A DNA stretch of 64,000 nt from Tetraselmis striata. Lineage: Eukaryota; Chlorophyta; Chlorodendrophyceae; Chlorodendrales; Chlorodendraceae. Of this stretch, positions 33,600 through 44,751 are shown one piece after another. Both the position numbers and the translations under genes were made by a program. The notes beneath the pieces are model-generated. The model had not been told where the DNA came from. It did no database searches and saw only the letters and a list, made by a program, of their open reading frames with translations. How positions within the stretch are numbered: the stretch's first letter is position 1; the number at the start of each line of letters is the position of its first letter. The stretch is from assembly GCA_006384855.1 (NCBI GenBank), contig VCJN01001712.1, forward strand, positions 39,509-103,508, given 5' to 3'.

Positions 33600-34219
33600 C
33601 CCACCCCGCCATCGTCAAATCTGACGGCCTCGAGCGGTCCGCTGGGCGCCGCCCACTCGTCTCAAGAGTCAAGTCGCCGACTCCCGAGCGGTCCCGGTCG
33701 AGCACCGCCCCCGCTTCAATCGCCACGGAAGCCCACAGATTTTTTAAAGCGGTATGCATGCGGTGTTTGTAGTTCGCGACGGGGCAGATGGGCAGATGAT
33801 CCACTACGAAATCCGGGGCGTTCCGGTTCGAGCCATCCTTAGAGCGAAGCCATAAGGGGTCAATACCACACGTGGGACCAGGCATGTGACAAGCGCGGAA
33901 CCCCGCGCGGGCGAAGGCCCAGCACCCGCGCAGCGGCGGCCGAATAAGCATCATAGGGAATCTTGCGGGCTGACTTGTGATCCGACTGGAAAAGCGATAG
34001 GAAGCCCGGCCCGCATGCGATGTATAAGCGCAGGGTATCAAGTCGCGAGACCGCGGCACCCGTACGCTGGAAGCCAAAAGCGAGGGCCACTAAGTCACGC
34101 AAGCGAATCGCACGGCTGAGGTGGCGTTGGACAACCATGGTCGTGGGTTGATCATCGGAGGCAGCACCCGAACCCGTACCCAAGGGCGGAGCTGTAGTAC
34201 CGCGTGGTTGCGGTACCAC
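32956..34219 (-). pseudogene. C-terminal part of a different RT-type element
   Basis: From 34219 the frames give YDAYSAAAARVLGLRP, a degenerate zinc-knuckle-like stretch (CGID, DHLPICPV, YKHRMHTALKNLW), then RPSDLTMAGW, HDLFRVRVLHDPYL, and YYPFVVEDRGRLGKSPL, in that order. This is the arrangement of the region downstream of RT in several RLE-type retroelement families. It is unlike the C-terminus of the 28-33 kb element. A C29 tract (33570-33598) interrupts the domain between MAGW and HDLF. No RT palm motifs were found upstream. Confidence 0.5.
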
Positions 34220-35279
34220 TAGCCTCCCGGACCGCCTCGTAATAATACCGTAAGGGGCCGTAACCGGGACTTTCCCAGGGAATTGGCGTGTAATCGCCGT
34301 ATCTACCTTGTAATCGCCACTTTTCTGCTAGGCTCAGTAGTCGCAATGACATGCCCGGCTCGCCCGCATTCCGTAAAATGCCATCTCGAGTACCAGTAGC
34401 ATGTTGTGCCATCCCCATAGTACACTATGCCCATAGCGCCTCGCGCGGCTACCCGTAATCGCTCCAGATTTCGCCACAATGTATTTTAATGCCCGACAAG
34501 CTCCGTGACGATGCAACGGTACCAGTATAGTAGGTCAGCCGGCTATGTCGTCGTACAGTGGCGCGGATGACACTACCATGCGCAGCATCATCGTGAGAGC
34601 TAGTGACTAGCCCCTGCCAGCATCCGCCGCTGCGAGCCGCCGGCGCCGAGTAGTGGTGTGCCATGGGCCGTCGCAGCTCCAAGCGCCGTATTCCTGAGGG
34701 CAAGGAGATCCGGACCGCTGCCGACGGGACTTGGGAACCGAGGACCACGAGAATGCGTTGTTGCGCGTGTGGCGCCTGATTCACGAAGACTAGGTTCTAC
34801 AAGCACAGATGGGTGGGCGCCCAGCCGCCTCCGTCCACCGCCGCGCCGCATGTCGCAGCCGGTGGTGATGGCGCCTTGCGGTAGCTTCTGTACCGTATGG
34901 CCGTCACCCCTCTGCTCCGTCCGGACCCGGTCAGACCGAAACGCGGGGCGAGCCGCCGGGTGCATCGATACCGCCGCCGCCGCTCTCTCCACCGCTCTCG
35001 CCTCCCTGAAACGAATCAGCGAGCCCCACACAAAGCGGCGGGGAGGAGCGTTCGGTGTCGTCCGATGGTAGCCCGGGAGCAAGCATGGCAGCACATGAGC
35101 TTCATGGGGGCGCTGTAATAACCAAGACGTTCGGGACGCGGGGGAGCTTTCTCGGCCAGGTAGTCCCCCCCCCCCCCCCCCCCCGGTTGCTCCTCCTTGA
35201 CGTCTCGGCACACCTGCCATAGGCCCACCCCCACCCTACCTATGATAGCCACCCGTGTGTATCATCCAACATCCAGGTC
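34220..35279. other. Gene-poor stretch with C20 tract
   Basis: Contains a C20 tract at 35165-35184. Small frames exist, for example a 38-codon plus-strand frame from about 34663 ending in CCACGA, but none is supported. Confidence 0.35.
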
Positions 35280-35459
35280 ATCAGTTGGAGATGGGATAAC
35301 GAGGATGGAGACACAGCGGATAGGGAGCTAGTGATGGTGATTTACGACGACGGCGACTCCGAAGAGCTAACGGAGTCAAAGATACAACTGCTATACCTGG
35401 CGACAGAGCAGCTGAGCGACTTCACTCGCATGTTGCCTCAAGGCGCCACAATTGAGTGA
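35280..35459 (+). CDS. Short exon-like ORF with YDDGDSEEL motif
   Basis: About 60 codons ending at a TGA near 35459: acidic opening, then VMVIYDDGDSEELTESKIQL and LATEQLSDF. The Y-x-DGD-x-E-x-L pattern is typical of Tudor-like beta barrels. There is no clear ATG, so it is a candidate exon or a fragment of a mobile-element protein. Confidence 0.35.
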   Translation: MSWRWDNEDGDTADRELVMVIYDDGDSEELTESKIQLLYLATEQLSDFTRMLPQGATIE

Positions 35460-35573
35460 CGCCCTACTACCGGTAGTGCACCCACCGACGGTGCCTTCGG
35501 GGGACTGCTTAGTTATTGGCGTAGGGCGGGTGAGATTAATATCGCATTGGCAACGTGTAAACGATGATTTGAT

Positions 35574-35934
35574 GTGCTTTATCCTTGTTACACGCCCATT
35601 CGTTTAGATGCTTCCGCGCATATGTACACCAGACAAGAGCTACGCGAACTTCTCGACGCCGATAGCAACGCCGAGGGCATTGTCGCGGGGGTTGTGGAAG
35701 GCAACTCCTCTGACGACAGCCGCAGCGACAGCGACGGCGGAGGAGACGTTGTTGCGAGGTATGACTTCAGTACCGGGACCTCAACCGCCGTGCAGCAAGG
35801 CGCCTTAGCCGCCCCCGCCAACTGGGCGGCTTGCGCAGAGGCGCTGGATAATCACTGTCAAGGAACTGGGACACTGGAGCCTGAGCTGGCATGGAAGCGC
35901 GCATATGAAATGGGGCTCGACCCCCACAACATCA

Positions 35935-35968
<34 letters not shown>

Positions 35969-36182
35969 GGCCCTATGCCCCCACTCCACCCCCCATTTAG
36001 TCAGAATCTTAGCGTTTGTCATAGGTCAGAATCGTAACGCAGCATTTTCCGGATATGTACGACGTTTTCTGCTACGCGTGAACCGCCTACTTGCGTACCC
36101 TGTTGCGCGTTGCTACCTTGTTGCGCGTTGGCGCCCCGCTGCCCAGACCGCGCTAGCAAAGGAAATGCGGTTTGCGAAATAA
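35574..36182 (+). CDS. Unrecognised ORF interrupted by C29 tract
   Basis: 202-codon frame. The first 120 codons look coding (MYTRQELRELLDADSNAEG, acidic Ser/Asp run, ELAWKRAYEMGLDP). A C29 tract (35938-35966) follows, and the sequence after it is probably not part of the protein. No family is recognised. It may belong with the YDDGD exon just upstream. Confidence 0.35.
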
Positions 36183-36413
36183 TCGACGGGCAGGAGTCTA
36201 TTTAACTCTTATCTGCGGTCGAAAATGATTTGTTATGATCGTTGACTATGGTTAATGAGGTTGTTGGCTGCACTACCCCGCAGGTACAACATGTATCACC
36301 AGTGCACGATAGGGGAGGGGACATCATTCCTGGCTACTTCTGTATCGTACACCGGGACACAATGATGTAAGCGCAACTTCTGGATAAAGTCACCCCCCCC
36401 CCCCCCACGACGC

Positions 36414-36826
36414 ATGACTCCAAACTGCCTACATAGTGTGGCCATGCCGCTGAGTTCTGATGCACACTCATGCAGGTTGTGCATGAGAAGCCCGGGGCAC
36501 GGAGGCCTGTGGTGTTCAAGCACAAGACATGGGACGAGCAGCGGGTGCCAAGTTATGAGTACGGCAACCATGATGTACTGCGAGACATGCGTGCCAAGGT
36601 GGATCAGCAAGACGACCACATGTATGTTGAAGAAGTGCAGTACTTCCTGGAGGTGACCCACACCAACCCTTCGGTGCCGGACCTCACCCTACTCGTTGTG
36701 TGCCGACTGCACGCAATTGAGCGCATGATGAAAGGGTCCCCCCTTCGGCACTGTTGTGTGGCAGAGCAAGGCGCCCCTTCGGCCAAAAACTCGCAGGGGG
36801 GCATCACGCCTTCCCTGTCGCCCTGA
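36414..36826 (+). CDS. Unrecognised exon-like ORF
   Basis: After a C14 tract (36393-36406) and a GCAG near 36475, the frame gives VVHEKPGARRPVVFKHKTWD, DQQDDHMYVEEVQYFLEVTH and LTLLVVCRLHAIERMM. The alternation of hydrophobic strands suggests a folded domain. The frame then becomes Ser/Pro-rich and stops. It is probably mobile-element or pseudogene sequence; no family is named. Confidence 0.3.
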
Positions 36827-37482
36827 AGCACATCAGTGAGAAACTGTGATGCTTCTATGCTGATCCTAACATAGTGACAAACCATCACTTATTCCGGTTT
36901 GGCATGTCCTCACATGATGTTGGGCAGTATGTGTGGTGCACATATAAACCAATGACCCTACACTAGTAGCGGAATCTCCGTATAGGTGGTAAGTGCCATC
37001 AATCAAATTATGCTGCCCAGCAATTCCGCCCAGCGCCCCGGCCGCGGGTGCCCCGCGCACCCAACGCCCACCGCCCGAAACATAGCCCCCTTGCGGCGTT
37101 GTCAGTGGCGGGTCTGTGAGGTCTCCATCATCTGAATCGACAACGGTTTTAAACAACCATGTTGGCAGTCTGCTGGGTACGTGGGACGGCGAGGGGAGGT
37201 GACACAGTTGGGGCAGTCATATGGGTAAGGCTTGTCAGATTGTTGCACCATGCTAAAACTATAGCACTTTTGCGTGCTGCTACCCGCTACTTTACTGACT
37301 ATAGGCAACTATGCCTCATCTGTACCTTTAAGCACTCTGGCTGGTGGCCCAACTATGCCTCACATGTCCGCAGTCTACTCTCCCAAGGGGGGGGTGGGGG
37401 GGGGTGGAGCATCTCCTCAGCTGGTCTCACTGCAAAATTTCGTGACTCGACCAGTATAGAACAAGCTCTTAGCTGCCGATAT

Positions 37483-38138
37483 CTATATGCCCATTGCATG
37501 ATGGGAGTCAGTACGCCGGCCCGGTGGCCTCGACCACGCCTCATGGCATGTTGGGGTACGGCAGGAAGGCTGCCATGAGTGTTGCAACCTTAGTGCAGTG
37601 AAGGCTGCACTTGCTGGGTGCGGGTAGTCGGGGACGATGCCACCCGCCACGTCGGCTTCCCAATTGTTGGCAGTCTCTCCCAGTCTGCGCACATTGGTCG
37701 CCGTGTCAGGGGGATGGTTCATGCACAAGTAGCGGGAAAGTAGGGCCGTAGCCGCGAGCGCCACTGCACTGCCGTGAACAACTTGAACTTGTCGACGAAG
37801 GCTTCCCGCAGCTTTGGTTTCCCTACTGGCTGGGTCCTTCTCGATGCACACTTCCATGGCGCGGCACGCTGATCCCGCGCCGCAGCGAGCCATGTCCCGT
37901 CGACCTCGCTATCAAACAGGTCTCCATCAGATACCCGGGTGTCGTCCGGCGCGTCGAAGATGAATAACTTCCAGCCCCGGAGACCCTCTGCCCCAACGCC
38001 GAGGATGCCCGGCCATGTCTGTTCCTTGTCGAGAGAGGTATACATGTTGGTGTCGCTCTTGCGGCTTGTAACCCACCCCGGCTCGAGATGGATGCACCCC
38101 CTCACGACCAATTGTCGGTCGAGGAAACGGTTGAACAT
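37483..38138 (-). CDS. Unrecognised ORFs
   Basis: Two overlapping minus-strand frames. The first (38138-37719) has WVTSRKSDTNMYTSLDKEQ, GLRGWKLFIFDAPDD and GDLFDSEVDGTWLAAA, which read as a folded domain; the second continues with KLREAFVDKFKLF-type peptides. No start or splice context is convincing. Confidence 0.3.
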
Positions 38139-38639
38139 CGTGTCTTACGTTGTGCTAGGACGCTGTCGTACGATGCGGGCAGTTGGTTGGCCATACTGAA
38201 CGAGGCGAGGAGCCGTGAATGGTGGGTAACGCCGGGTGATGCCGGCGGGTGGGTGCTGGTTGAGTACCTGGATTTGTGTTCGGTAGCTGGGAGAATTTTT
38301 GCTGCACCGTGTGCCAGCCGGCCTCTTGCGGCACTACAAGCCGTTCGGCAGCCCCGACGTAGGCAGTCGCTTGTCTTATTACTGTATGGGCTCGTGCATA
38401 CGCGTACCGTCGAATTACAAGCTCATTACATCTTTGTACCTTCGTTTCCCCATTAAGGGGTAGTTACGGGCGAAGTACGACCCTGGAACACGTCTGTGTC
38501 AGCAAATGAGGACACATGTGTCCTCATTTACACGCTAAATACGGTCGCCATGCGGGATATGGATCAGGGCTGCACACAATTACGCGGATATTACGCTATG
38601 GACACGCAGCAAGCCGGGTACTCGCACTACTGTACTGCT

Positions 38640-38882
38640 ATGATCTGCGCTATATAATATATAGTTATATATTATAATATTAATATACTACTATATTTAT
38701 AATAGTAGATAATATATATATACATATATATGTATTTATATATATATGTTAGGTAGTGATATTTATATATCATGTTATATTATTATTATAATTTGTTAAT
38801 ATATATTCTATACTTATCATTATATGAACATTATAATATAGTATTCATATAATAACATAATATAACATAATGAAACATAGAG
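38640..38882. repeat. AT-rich island
   Basis: About 240 bp composed almost only of A and T (tata, ataata and tatatat words) inside otherwise GC-rich DNA. Edges are sharp on both sides. No ORF. Confidence 0.8.
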
Positions 38883-39100
38883 TGCGATTCGTCTAGGCGC
38901 GGCGCCGCCGGACTTATTTATTATTTTAGATAGCGGTTGCGCCTACCTGACGCACACTCGCCAGACAGTACCGTAGCTGCTCGTCCCCCAGCACCCTCCA
39001 TCATGGTTTTCAAGTGTCCGATGAGGGTGTCGTCTCGCTGTACTTTACCTCGTCCGCACCCGACGCAACGCGTGCCCAGATCTTGAACCCATAACCATAG

Positions 39101-39132
<32 letters not shown>
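39101..39132. repeat. C32 homopolymer tract
   Basis: Longest uninterrupted single-base run in the window. Confidence 0.9.
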
Positions 39133-39596
39133 ACGGAATCTGACATGGGCACTGGCGTTCGGAACGCCTCCGTTGACGGTCCATGCCATACTCCCACGAG
39201 CCGGGGGCTGGAGTCCACCGCGATAGGTACAGCGAGTCGACGGGTGGGTGACATGACTGCGTAGAGGGTTAGAATTTCGCAGGCGCTGACCGCCCCGAGC
39301 TGCGTTACCTTTTGATGTTGCTCATGTAGCTGAGGTCAAGGCGGTGATGTCAGTTGTCTTTGACGAATGATGGCCGCGGGACACTCAGACGGGGATCCCT
39401 TACGCTGGCTCGAGGTCTGTGAGGTGACGCCACACTGGGAAGCCGCAGGTGAGTCGCGTTTTTTTTTCGCACTTGTTCGATTACACAGCCACCGCCGCGA
39501 CAAGCAATCAACACGCATACTGACTTTCGCTGTTAGTTGCTGCGTCAGACCCCCGCCCAATCCCTACGTTTGGCAGTAAGCCGATCGTATTATTTG

Positions 39597-39882
39597 AGTG
39601 ATCAGCGCAACAAGGCCGTGTTGCTGTCGCTGGCGGGCACCGCCGCGTCGCCAAAGCTCCACGGCTTGGTGGGCGTGCTGGCGCAGCAGCAATAGATAGA
39701 GGGCGGGCGGCATCATCAAGCACAATAACACCAACGTGATCAAGAACCTGGCCGCCACGCAAGCCGTCCCCGGCGACAACGTCGACGAGGGCAGTAGCCC
39801 AGAGCCCCCGGCCAAGAAGGCCAAGCCGCCCGCGCCAAGCCGGCGGCTGGAGTGCCGGCCCGGGCCGGGGTGGTGATGGGGC
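39597..39882 (+). CDS. Exon-like fragments with basic nuclear-localisation-like motif
   Basis: One frame reads DQRNKAVLLSLAGTAASPKL and GLVGVLAQQQ before a stop near 39695. The next frame reads IIKHNNTNVIKNLAATQAV, then PEPPAKKAKPPAPSRR before a TGA near 39879. The PPAKKAKP stretch resembles a nuclear localisation signal. They could be two exons or the Gag region of an unknown element. Confidence 0.35.
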
Positions 39883-40270
39883 CAGGGCGGGCGGTGGGGC
39901 GTTCGTGTCGCGAGCCGCGGCCGCCGGGCCGCTGTAGCCGCTGCCGGCACCCGCGAGCAGCAGGCCGGCCGCCGCGTGGCGGTCCCGGCCGATGTAAATG
40001 ATTTATTCCGCCCGCCCATTGCCGCGGGCCTCGCCGCCCACTGCCGCGCGCCCGCTCACTGGCACTGCCGCGCGCGCGCTATCGCAGATTAGGCCAGACC
40101 GCAGCGAGATTGTGGGGCTTCTATAAAGGCAGACCCAAAATAGTCCGCTGTTGATGATGCGTCATGATGCGTCATGATATGCGCCTGATGCAGTTTATTA
40201 CGAGTATGTCACGGAATGACAGCATACGAGTGTCATTATACTGGTAAGATCACATGATAAATACGGGGTA

Positions 40271-41217
40271 TTACAGCCTAATTACGAAGTGCATGGTGAT
40301 GGAGCCTAGTGCATCCGCCGCAGCATCGGCGCCCCCCTCCGCAGCCTTTGCATAAGCCGCCCGCGCCCTCGCAGACCGCCGGCGCTTCCGCCGGCGGGCA
40401 CTCCGAGACGTGCCCGCCGGCAGCTCCCCCGCATCCATATGGTGATTGTGTAACTCCCTGCTACCCCGCGACTCGCGCAACAATCGCTGCGTCCCGAACA
40501 CCGAGAAGCCGCCGCGCACAGCATCCCCCGCCTTCCACAGCCACACTCGCCGCTCCGCCAATTTCCGCACAACTGCGGGGCTGTTGGATCGGTAGGGTCG
40601 CAGTAGTAGCCCCGCAAATACGCAGACAACGCCTTCGGCCCCGTCGGCCCAGTCATTGGTAGGAGGGAAGCTATTAGCATAGGCTAGCGTACGGTCTAGC
40701 AGGGGAAGAGGACATGCCGAGCCGCGGGGCAGACGCCGAAAGCCATACCCCGCAACGCCGTACATGGCATCATACGGTTGACGTCACGGATAGCGCATGG
40801 GTGGCCACGAGGGCGGCATCATGGGCGGCTGAGGCAGCAGCCGACGCGTGCTTACGCTGCAGCGCCCGGGGGAGCCACACCGGGGGGGGCGTAGATGTGG
40901 GAGAGGGGGGGGGGGGGGGGGGGGGGGGCAAACTCGCGGGTGGCGGCACGGGCCGCCGCTCGCGCGCCATAAAACACATGCTGGTGGCCCGAGCGCGGGC
41001 AGCCGGCTTGTGGGGCGCTCCGCACATACACATAGGGGTCGAAAGTCGCAGCGTAGGCGAAGTGCATAGCAGCTACCACCGGCTCGTCGGACTCCATCCC
41101 GTGGTTCACGTGCGTGTACATGGGGTCGGGCCGCTGGTAAAGGTAGGTGCGTCCGCAACCGCCATCGCAACACCGGAACTGCTTGTCAACGCCGCCGTTT
41201 GGCGTCGGCGACTGCAC
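40271..41217 (-). CDS. Unrecognised ORFs split by G24 tract
   Basis: The upstream frame (41217-40935) reads FRCCDGGCGRTYLYQRPDP and MHFAYAATFDPYVYV before running into a G24 tract (40905-40928 on the plus strand). A second frame (40765-40271, 164 aa) reads DRTLAYANSFPPTNDWADG, GVVCVFAGLLLRPYRSN and VVRKLAERRVWLWKAGD, with a Lys/Arg-rich tail (RRRKRRR). Both look protein-like and may be one broken gene. No family is recognised. Confidence 0.35.
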
Positions 41218-41758
41218 CCGCGCGATTGCAGCGCCGCGTGCCCACCACCACCGCCGCCCCCGCCAGAACCGCGACCCCCACGGCAGACGCCCTACCAGAG
41301 GGGGCTTGAGGGGCCGGAGGACGCCCCACGGTGCTCGCCCCCACCGGCCACGCCACGGCCAGAAGTCGGGGGTCGATCGAATACATGGTACAATATGAAG
41401 CCAACAACTTGGTACAGCCAGAAGCCGGGGTACAGTGTGATCCTATTCTGAATTACAAAAGCGCGAGTATCAACAATTAGAGTATGGTTCTGCCAAAAAG
41501 GTCGGCGCAGATTGTTTTACATGGACAAAAGCCGAAATTGGCAAGAAGCGTGGAGGGAAAACGACGTCAAGGGGAGCGCTGTGTGGAACACATCGAAACT
41601 GGAAGGTGGCATGCTCAGTTGTTACGGCTTTTTTATGTCTACTCGTGCTGCACACAAAGAGGGCGCTGCGACCGGTGAACTAGTAACCCGTACCACTCCA
41701 GCAGCATCATCACATGTAGCCGGAAATCGGGTAGTAGAAAAAAAGGAAACCCCATAAA

Positions 41759-42960
41759 CTAGTTTAGATCATTCAAGTTGAGTTTGGTTTTGCCAAGGAA
41801 GGAAGAGCGAAGAAGTGTCAGGTCGACGAAGCAGGTCACTAGGGGATACCGGGAGGGCCACCGCTGTGGAGTCTTGTTGAACTTGAAGTGACGAAGGGGT
41901 GGGTTGTGGCCAAAGAAGAACCACGTGCTAGGCGAAGGGAGGACGTTGGGGACGACGTCGAAGTTGCGCGCCCACCCGCCTTGATGCCCGATGTGGGACG
42001 ATGGAACTCCGATGGAGTTCGCAACATACGTTGCGCCCTTTTGGAGGGTGTGGGAAGTCCACGAGGTGCTTGCAAGGGGGGGGGGGGGGGGTGCACCGAC
42101 GAGACGATCGGCCATTAGTTAGAGGCAGCCCGACATGGTAGCGGCAGTCAACGACTTGGAGTGCTCGCCAGGGGTGGCTGCCCAGAATTTGGTCACGGCC
42201 AAGGAAACATGGCCCAAGGGAACCGACTGGACGTGGTCGACGTAGCAGTAATGCGTGAGACGGACTACGTGGGGGTGCTCCTCGACGGGGAGGAGCAGTA
42301 AGCGCAAGTCGTCGGGACCACGCCGAGCGGCGCGGCCCTTCTCGCGGTACACTTGTAGGGTGATGTTGTACGAATCGACGTGCACGTCTCGCACTCGGCA
42401 GAACGCGCTAGTAAGTCTACGGGCAAAAAACACAAAGTTGACAACCGCGGCCATGAGGGCCCATCACTCGTACCGGTGCTCGAAAAGGGGGGGGGGGGGG
42501 GGGGGGGGGCAATAAACAATTAACTCGGCACGCCCAACGAAGGAGTAAGCGACATCAACATGTGGCGGGACCCGTAAGGCGATAGCCTTCAGGCGGCGTT
42601 GTTTAAGCATCAGGCCACGTCGCGGTGCGGTGCGGTGCGGTGCATGTTGTTCTTAACGATGGGTTCGATGTTGTGCAGTTCGACGAAGGTGTTATAATGG
42701 TCGACATATAGGGATGCAATGACTACTTAGCACCAATGTGACCTCGCTCACCGATCTAGGCAACCTACCGAACGACGGTGGCAGTAGTCGCCTCCGGGGT
42801 GCTAATGTTCGTGACGTGACAAAACTCGGCGAACTGAGTCCGTTTTCCGGAGTATTTCCGCAGAGTGTGGCTAGTGAGAGAGCTCGAGAGGTAGTCAAGG
42901 GAGCGCTGTCCAAGCTCGCCCGAGCCGAGAGTTTCATGTGGCCTGGTCCTTAGTGAAGCT
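41759..42960 (-). pseudogene. Inactive tyrosine recombinase, YR family A copy 2
   Basis: Segments align with copy 1: VVNFVFFARRLTSAFCRV, ITLQVYREKGRAARRGPDDL, KFWAATPGEHS, SWTSHTLQKGATYVANS, HIGHQGGWARNFDVV and PSTWFFFGH. The H-x-x-R box reads HTLQ instead of HSLR, and about five codons holding the nucleophile Tyr (LDYID in copy 1) are deleted. Two poly-G tracts (42076-42091 and 42487-42509) break the frame. It cannot be catalytic. Confidence 0.75.
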
Positions 42961-42991
42961 ACCCAAGGGGTGAGAGCTTCGGGCTCGTCAA

Positions 42992-44437
42992 TTACGCAAG
43001 TGCGGCGCTTACCGACACCTTAAAAGGGGGCGGGGCCATCCCGGAAAAAATACTAGGCGGCGGCGGGTAATTTTCCGGGGGTTGAACAGTTGAACTGTAA
43101 CTGCTAGACAGATTAGACATGGCGGTGCGGGTTTGCGGGGCAAGATTCAGGTATGAGGGCCGCCCCGCGCGCCCGTCGCGCTCGAATCCCGCGTCTCGTG
43201 CGTAACGTACACGCGCGAAGGAATGTCGTTGCGAACCAGTTGCAACATGTAGAGTACAACCACAAACAAGCGTAGAGAAGGGATGGCACTGGAGGTGGTT
43301 GTAAATCGTCATGTGCAGGTGTGCGGATGCTTGAGCCGCACTAGGTTGGTGTTGTAAGTAGCGCCGCACCGAGAAAGGTCTAAATGCCGTATATAGGGTT
43401 GGAGGGTCCAGACCGGACACGGGTCGCTTATCCCGTCGTTGCTGAGCTGCCAAGGTACGCCAGACGGCTGTCACCGAAGGGTGGCCTCGCAAAGCGCCAG
43501 CTGCTCCGACGGAAGGCGCCCCTCACCATCACTCGTGCTCACATTTGCGGCCGCGCCCACGAAAACCACCTCGCCCACATCCACGCCGCGGCCTACGAGC
43601 GTCGCATGCACGCGAGCATTGGCGTTTGCCTTGGCGCTACTTGAGACCGTCGCCTCGAAGACGCGGCGCTTGTAGTCGCGCATCAAGTCGTTAAATGCCA
43701 CCGACCCCAAGTGCTCCGCTGCGGGCTGGAAAAGCTGAGCCCGCAACACGTCCAACGCCCCATGGTCACCGTGCACGCGCTGGATATCGTTCAGCTTCCC
43801 GCGGAAGGCCAGACGAAAGCGGAACGCCTTGTCGATGGCCTCCACGTGGTTGCGAGCACGCGCGAGGTACTGGGTGAAGTCATGATTAGCCGCCGGAACG
43901 TAGGGTAGCATCTCGTCGAGAGGCACAAAGAGAACATCGGTGTGCACCCCAAAACACGTCATCAAGTGTACTCCTCCTGAGCCGGCAAACGCCGGCCATC
44001 CGGCTTGAGGTAGTCGTTCGTAACGCATGTACGCGCATCGGAAACAACCCGGGCACCCGGCTAACCGGTCAAACGTCCCCGTAGCCATACTCAGCTCTCT
44101 ACAACAGCTTTGGCACTGCGAGGTGGTCGTCCTCGTCACTCGTGGATTTTGAATCGACATGGCCGCTCTGGGCTGGCTCTAGCAAGTCGGGGCGCACTGC
44201 GGCTCCCCCGCTGCATGTCGGCTGCCCCGCATCGCGCTGCCCGGGTCCAAAGCCATGTGCTCCATCGCCATCGACACCGCTTTCACGAGCCGTCAATTGA
44301 GCCAGCGACGATGTGAGCTCTGGCAGCAATGTAGACTTGGCCGGCATGTCTGCTTGTAGCGACTTGAGCGTTGGCTTGGCGTCTGGGTCTTCTCCATATG
44401 GCATGGTAACACGCGGACGTACGGACGAGAGTATCAC
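42992..44437 (-). pseudogene. Gag-like ORF of YR family A copy 2
   Basis: Starts near 44403 (MPYGEDPDAKPTLKSLQAD). It passes by frameshift into a frame with GVHTDVLFVPLDEMLPYVPA, EAIDKAFRFRLAFRGKLND, HLGSVAFNDLMRDYKRR and a basic region, then into a Ser/Pro-rich frame to 42992. Same peptide order as copy 1. Confidence 0.55.
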
Positions 44438-44751
44438 ACTCGGATGGCGAGCCGGGTGCTTATATTGTGGTCTTTAGACAACATGTGACCTTGCCCGCAA
44501 CATGTTATTACATGACAGCTAATCGTTGTGTGGAACACGAAACTGGAAAATGGCAGACTCAGCTGTTGCGGCTACTTCATAATTCTCCGCCGCTTTTAAG
44601 CGGTGTTCCGAGAGTAGCACTTTACTCCCGTGTTGGAAGTCATGTGCATAAGGGCCCACGGACTAAGGCTGCTTCGGAATACCCGCCGCCACCATGGCCT
44701 CCCCAGCCCCCCACCCCCTTCAGCCGTCGGCATCCCGCCGCCGCACCCTCC

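Larger units (their letters stand above)
41480..44590 (-). mobile_element. YR element family A, copy 2
   Basis: A diverged copy of the element at 18.8-21.6 kb with the same order: 5' repeat (44590-44480), Gag-like ORF, tyrosine recombinase, 3' repeat (41780-41570). The outer blocks share words such as actggaa.atggca.actcagctgt, so the element has terminal direct repeats in the same orientation. No RT is present. Confidence 0.65.

Noticed and set aside
37102..37308. Minus-strand frame with two Cys pairs (CPNC, CQHGC)
   Set aside because: Considered as a zinc finger, but the spacing fits no family and neighbouring frames are unrelated.
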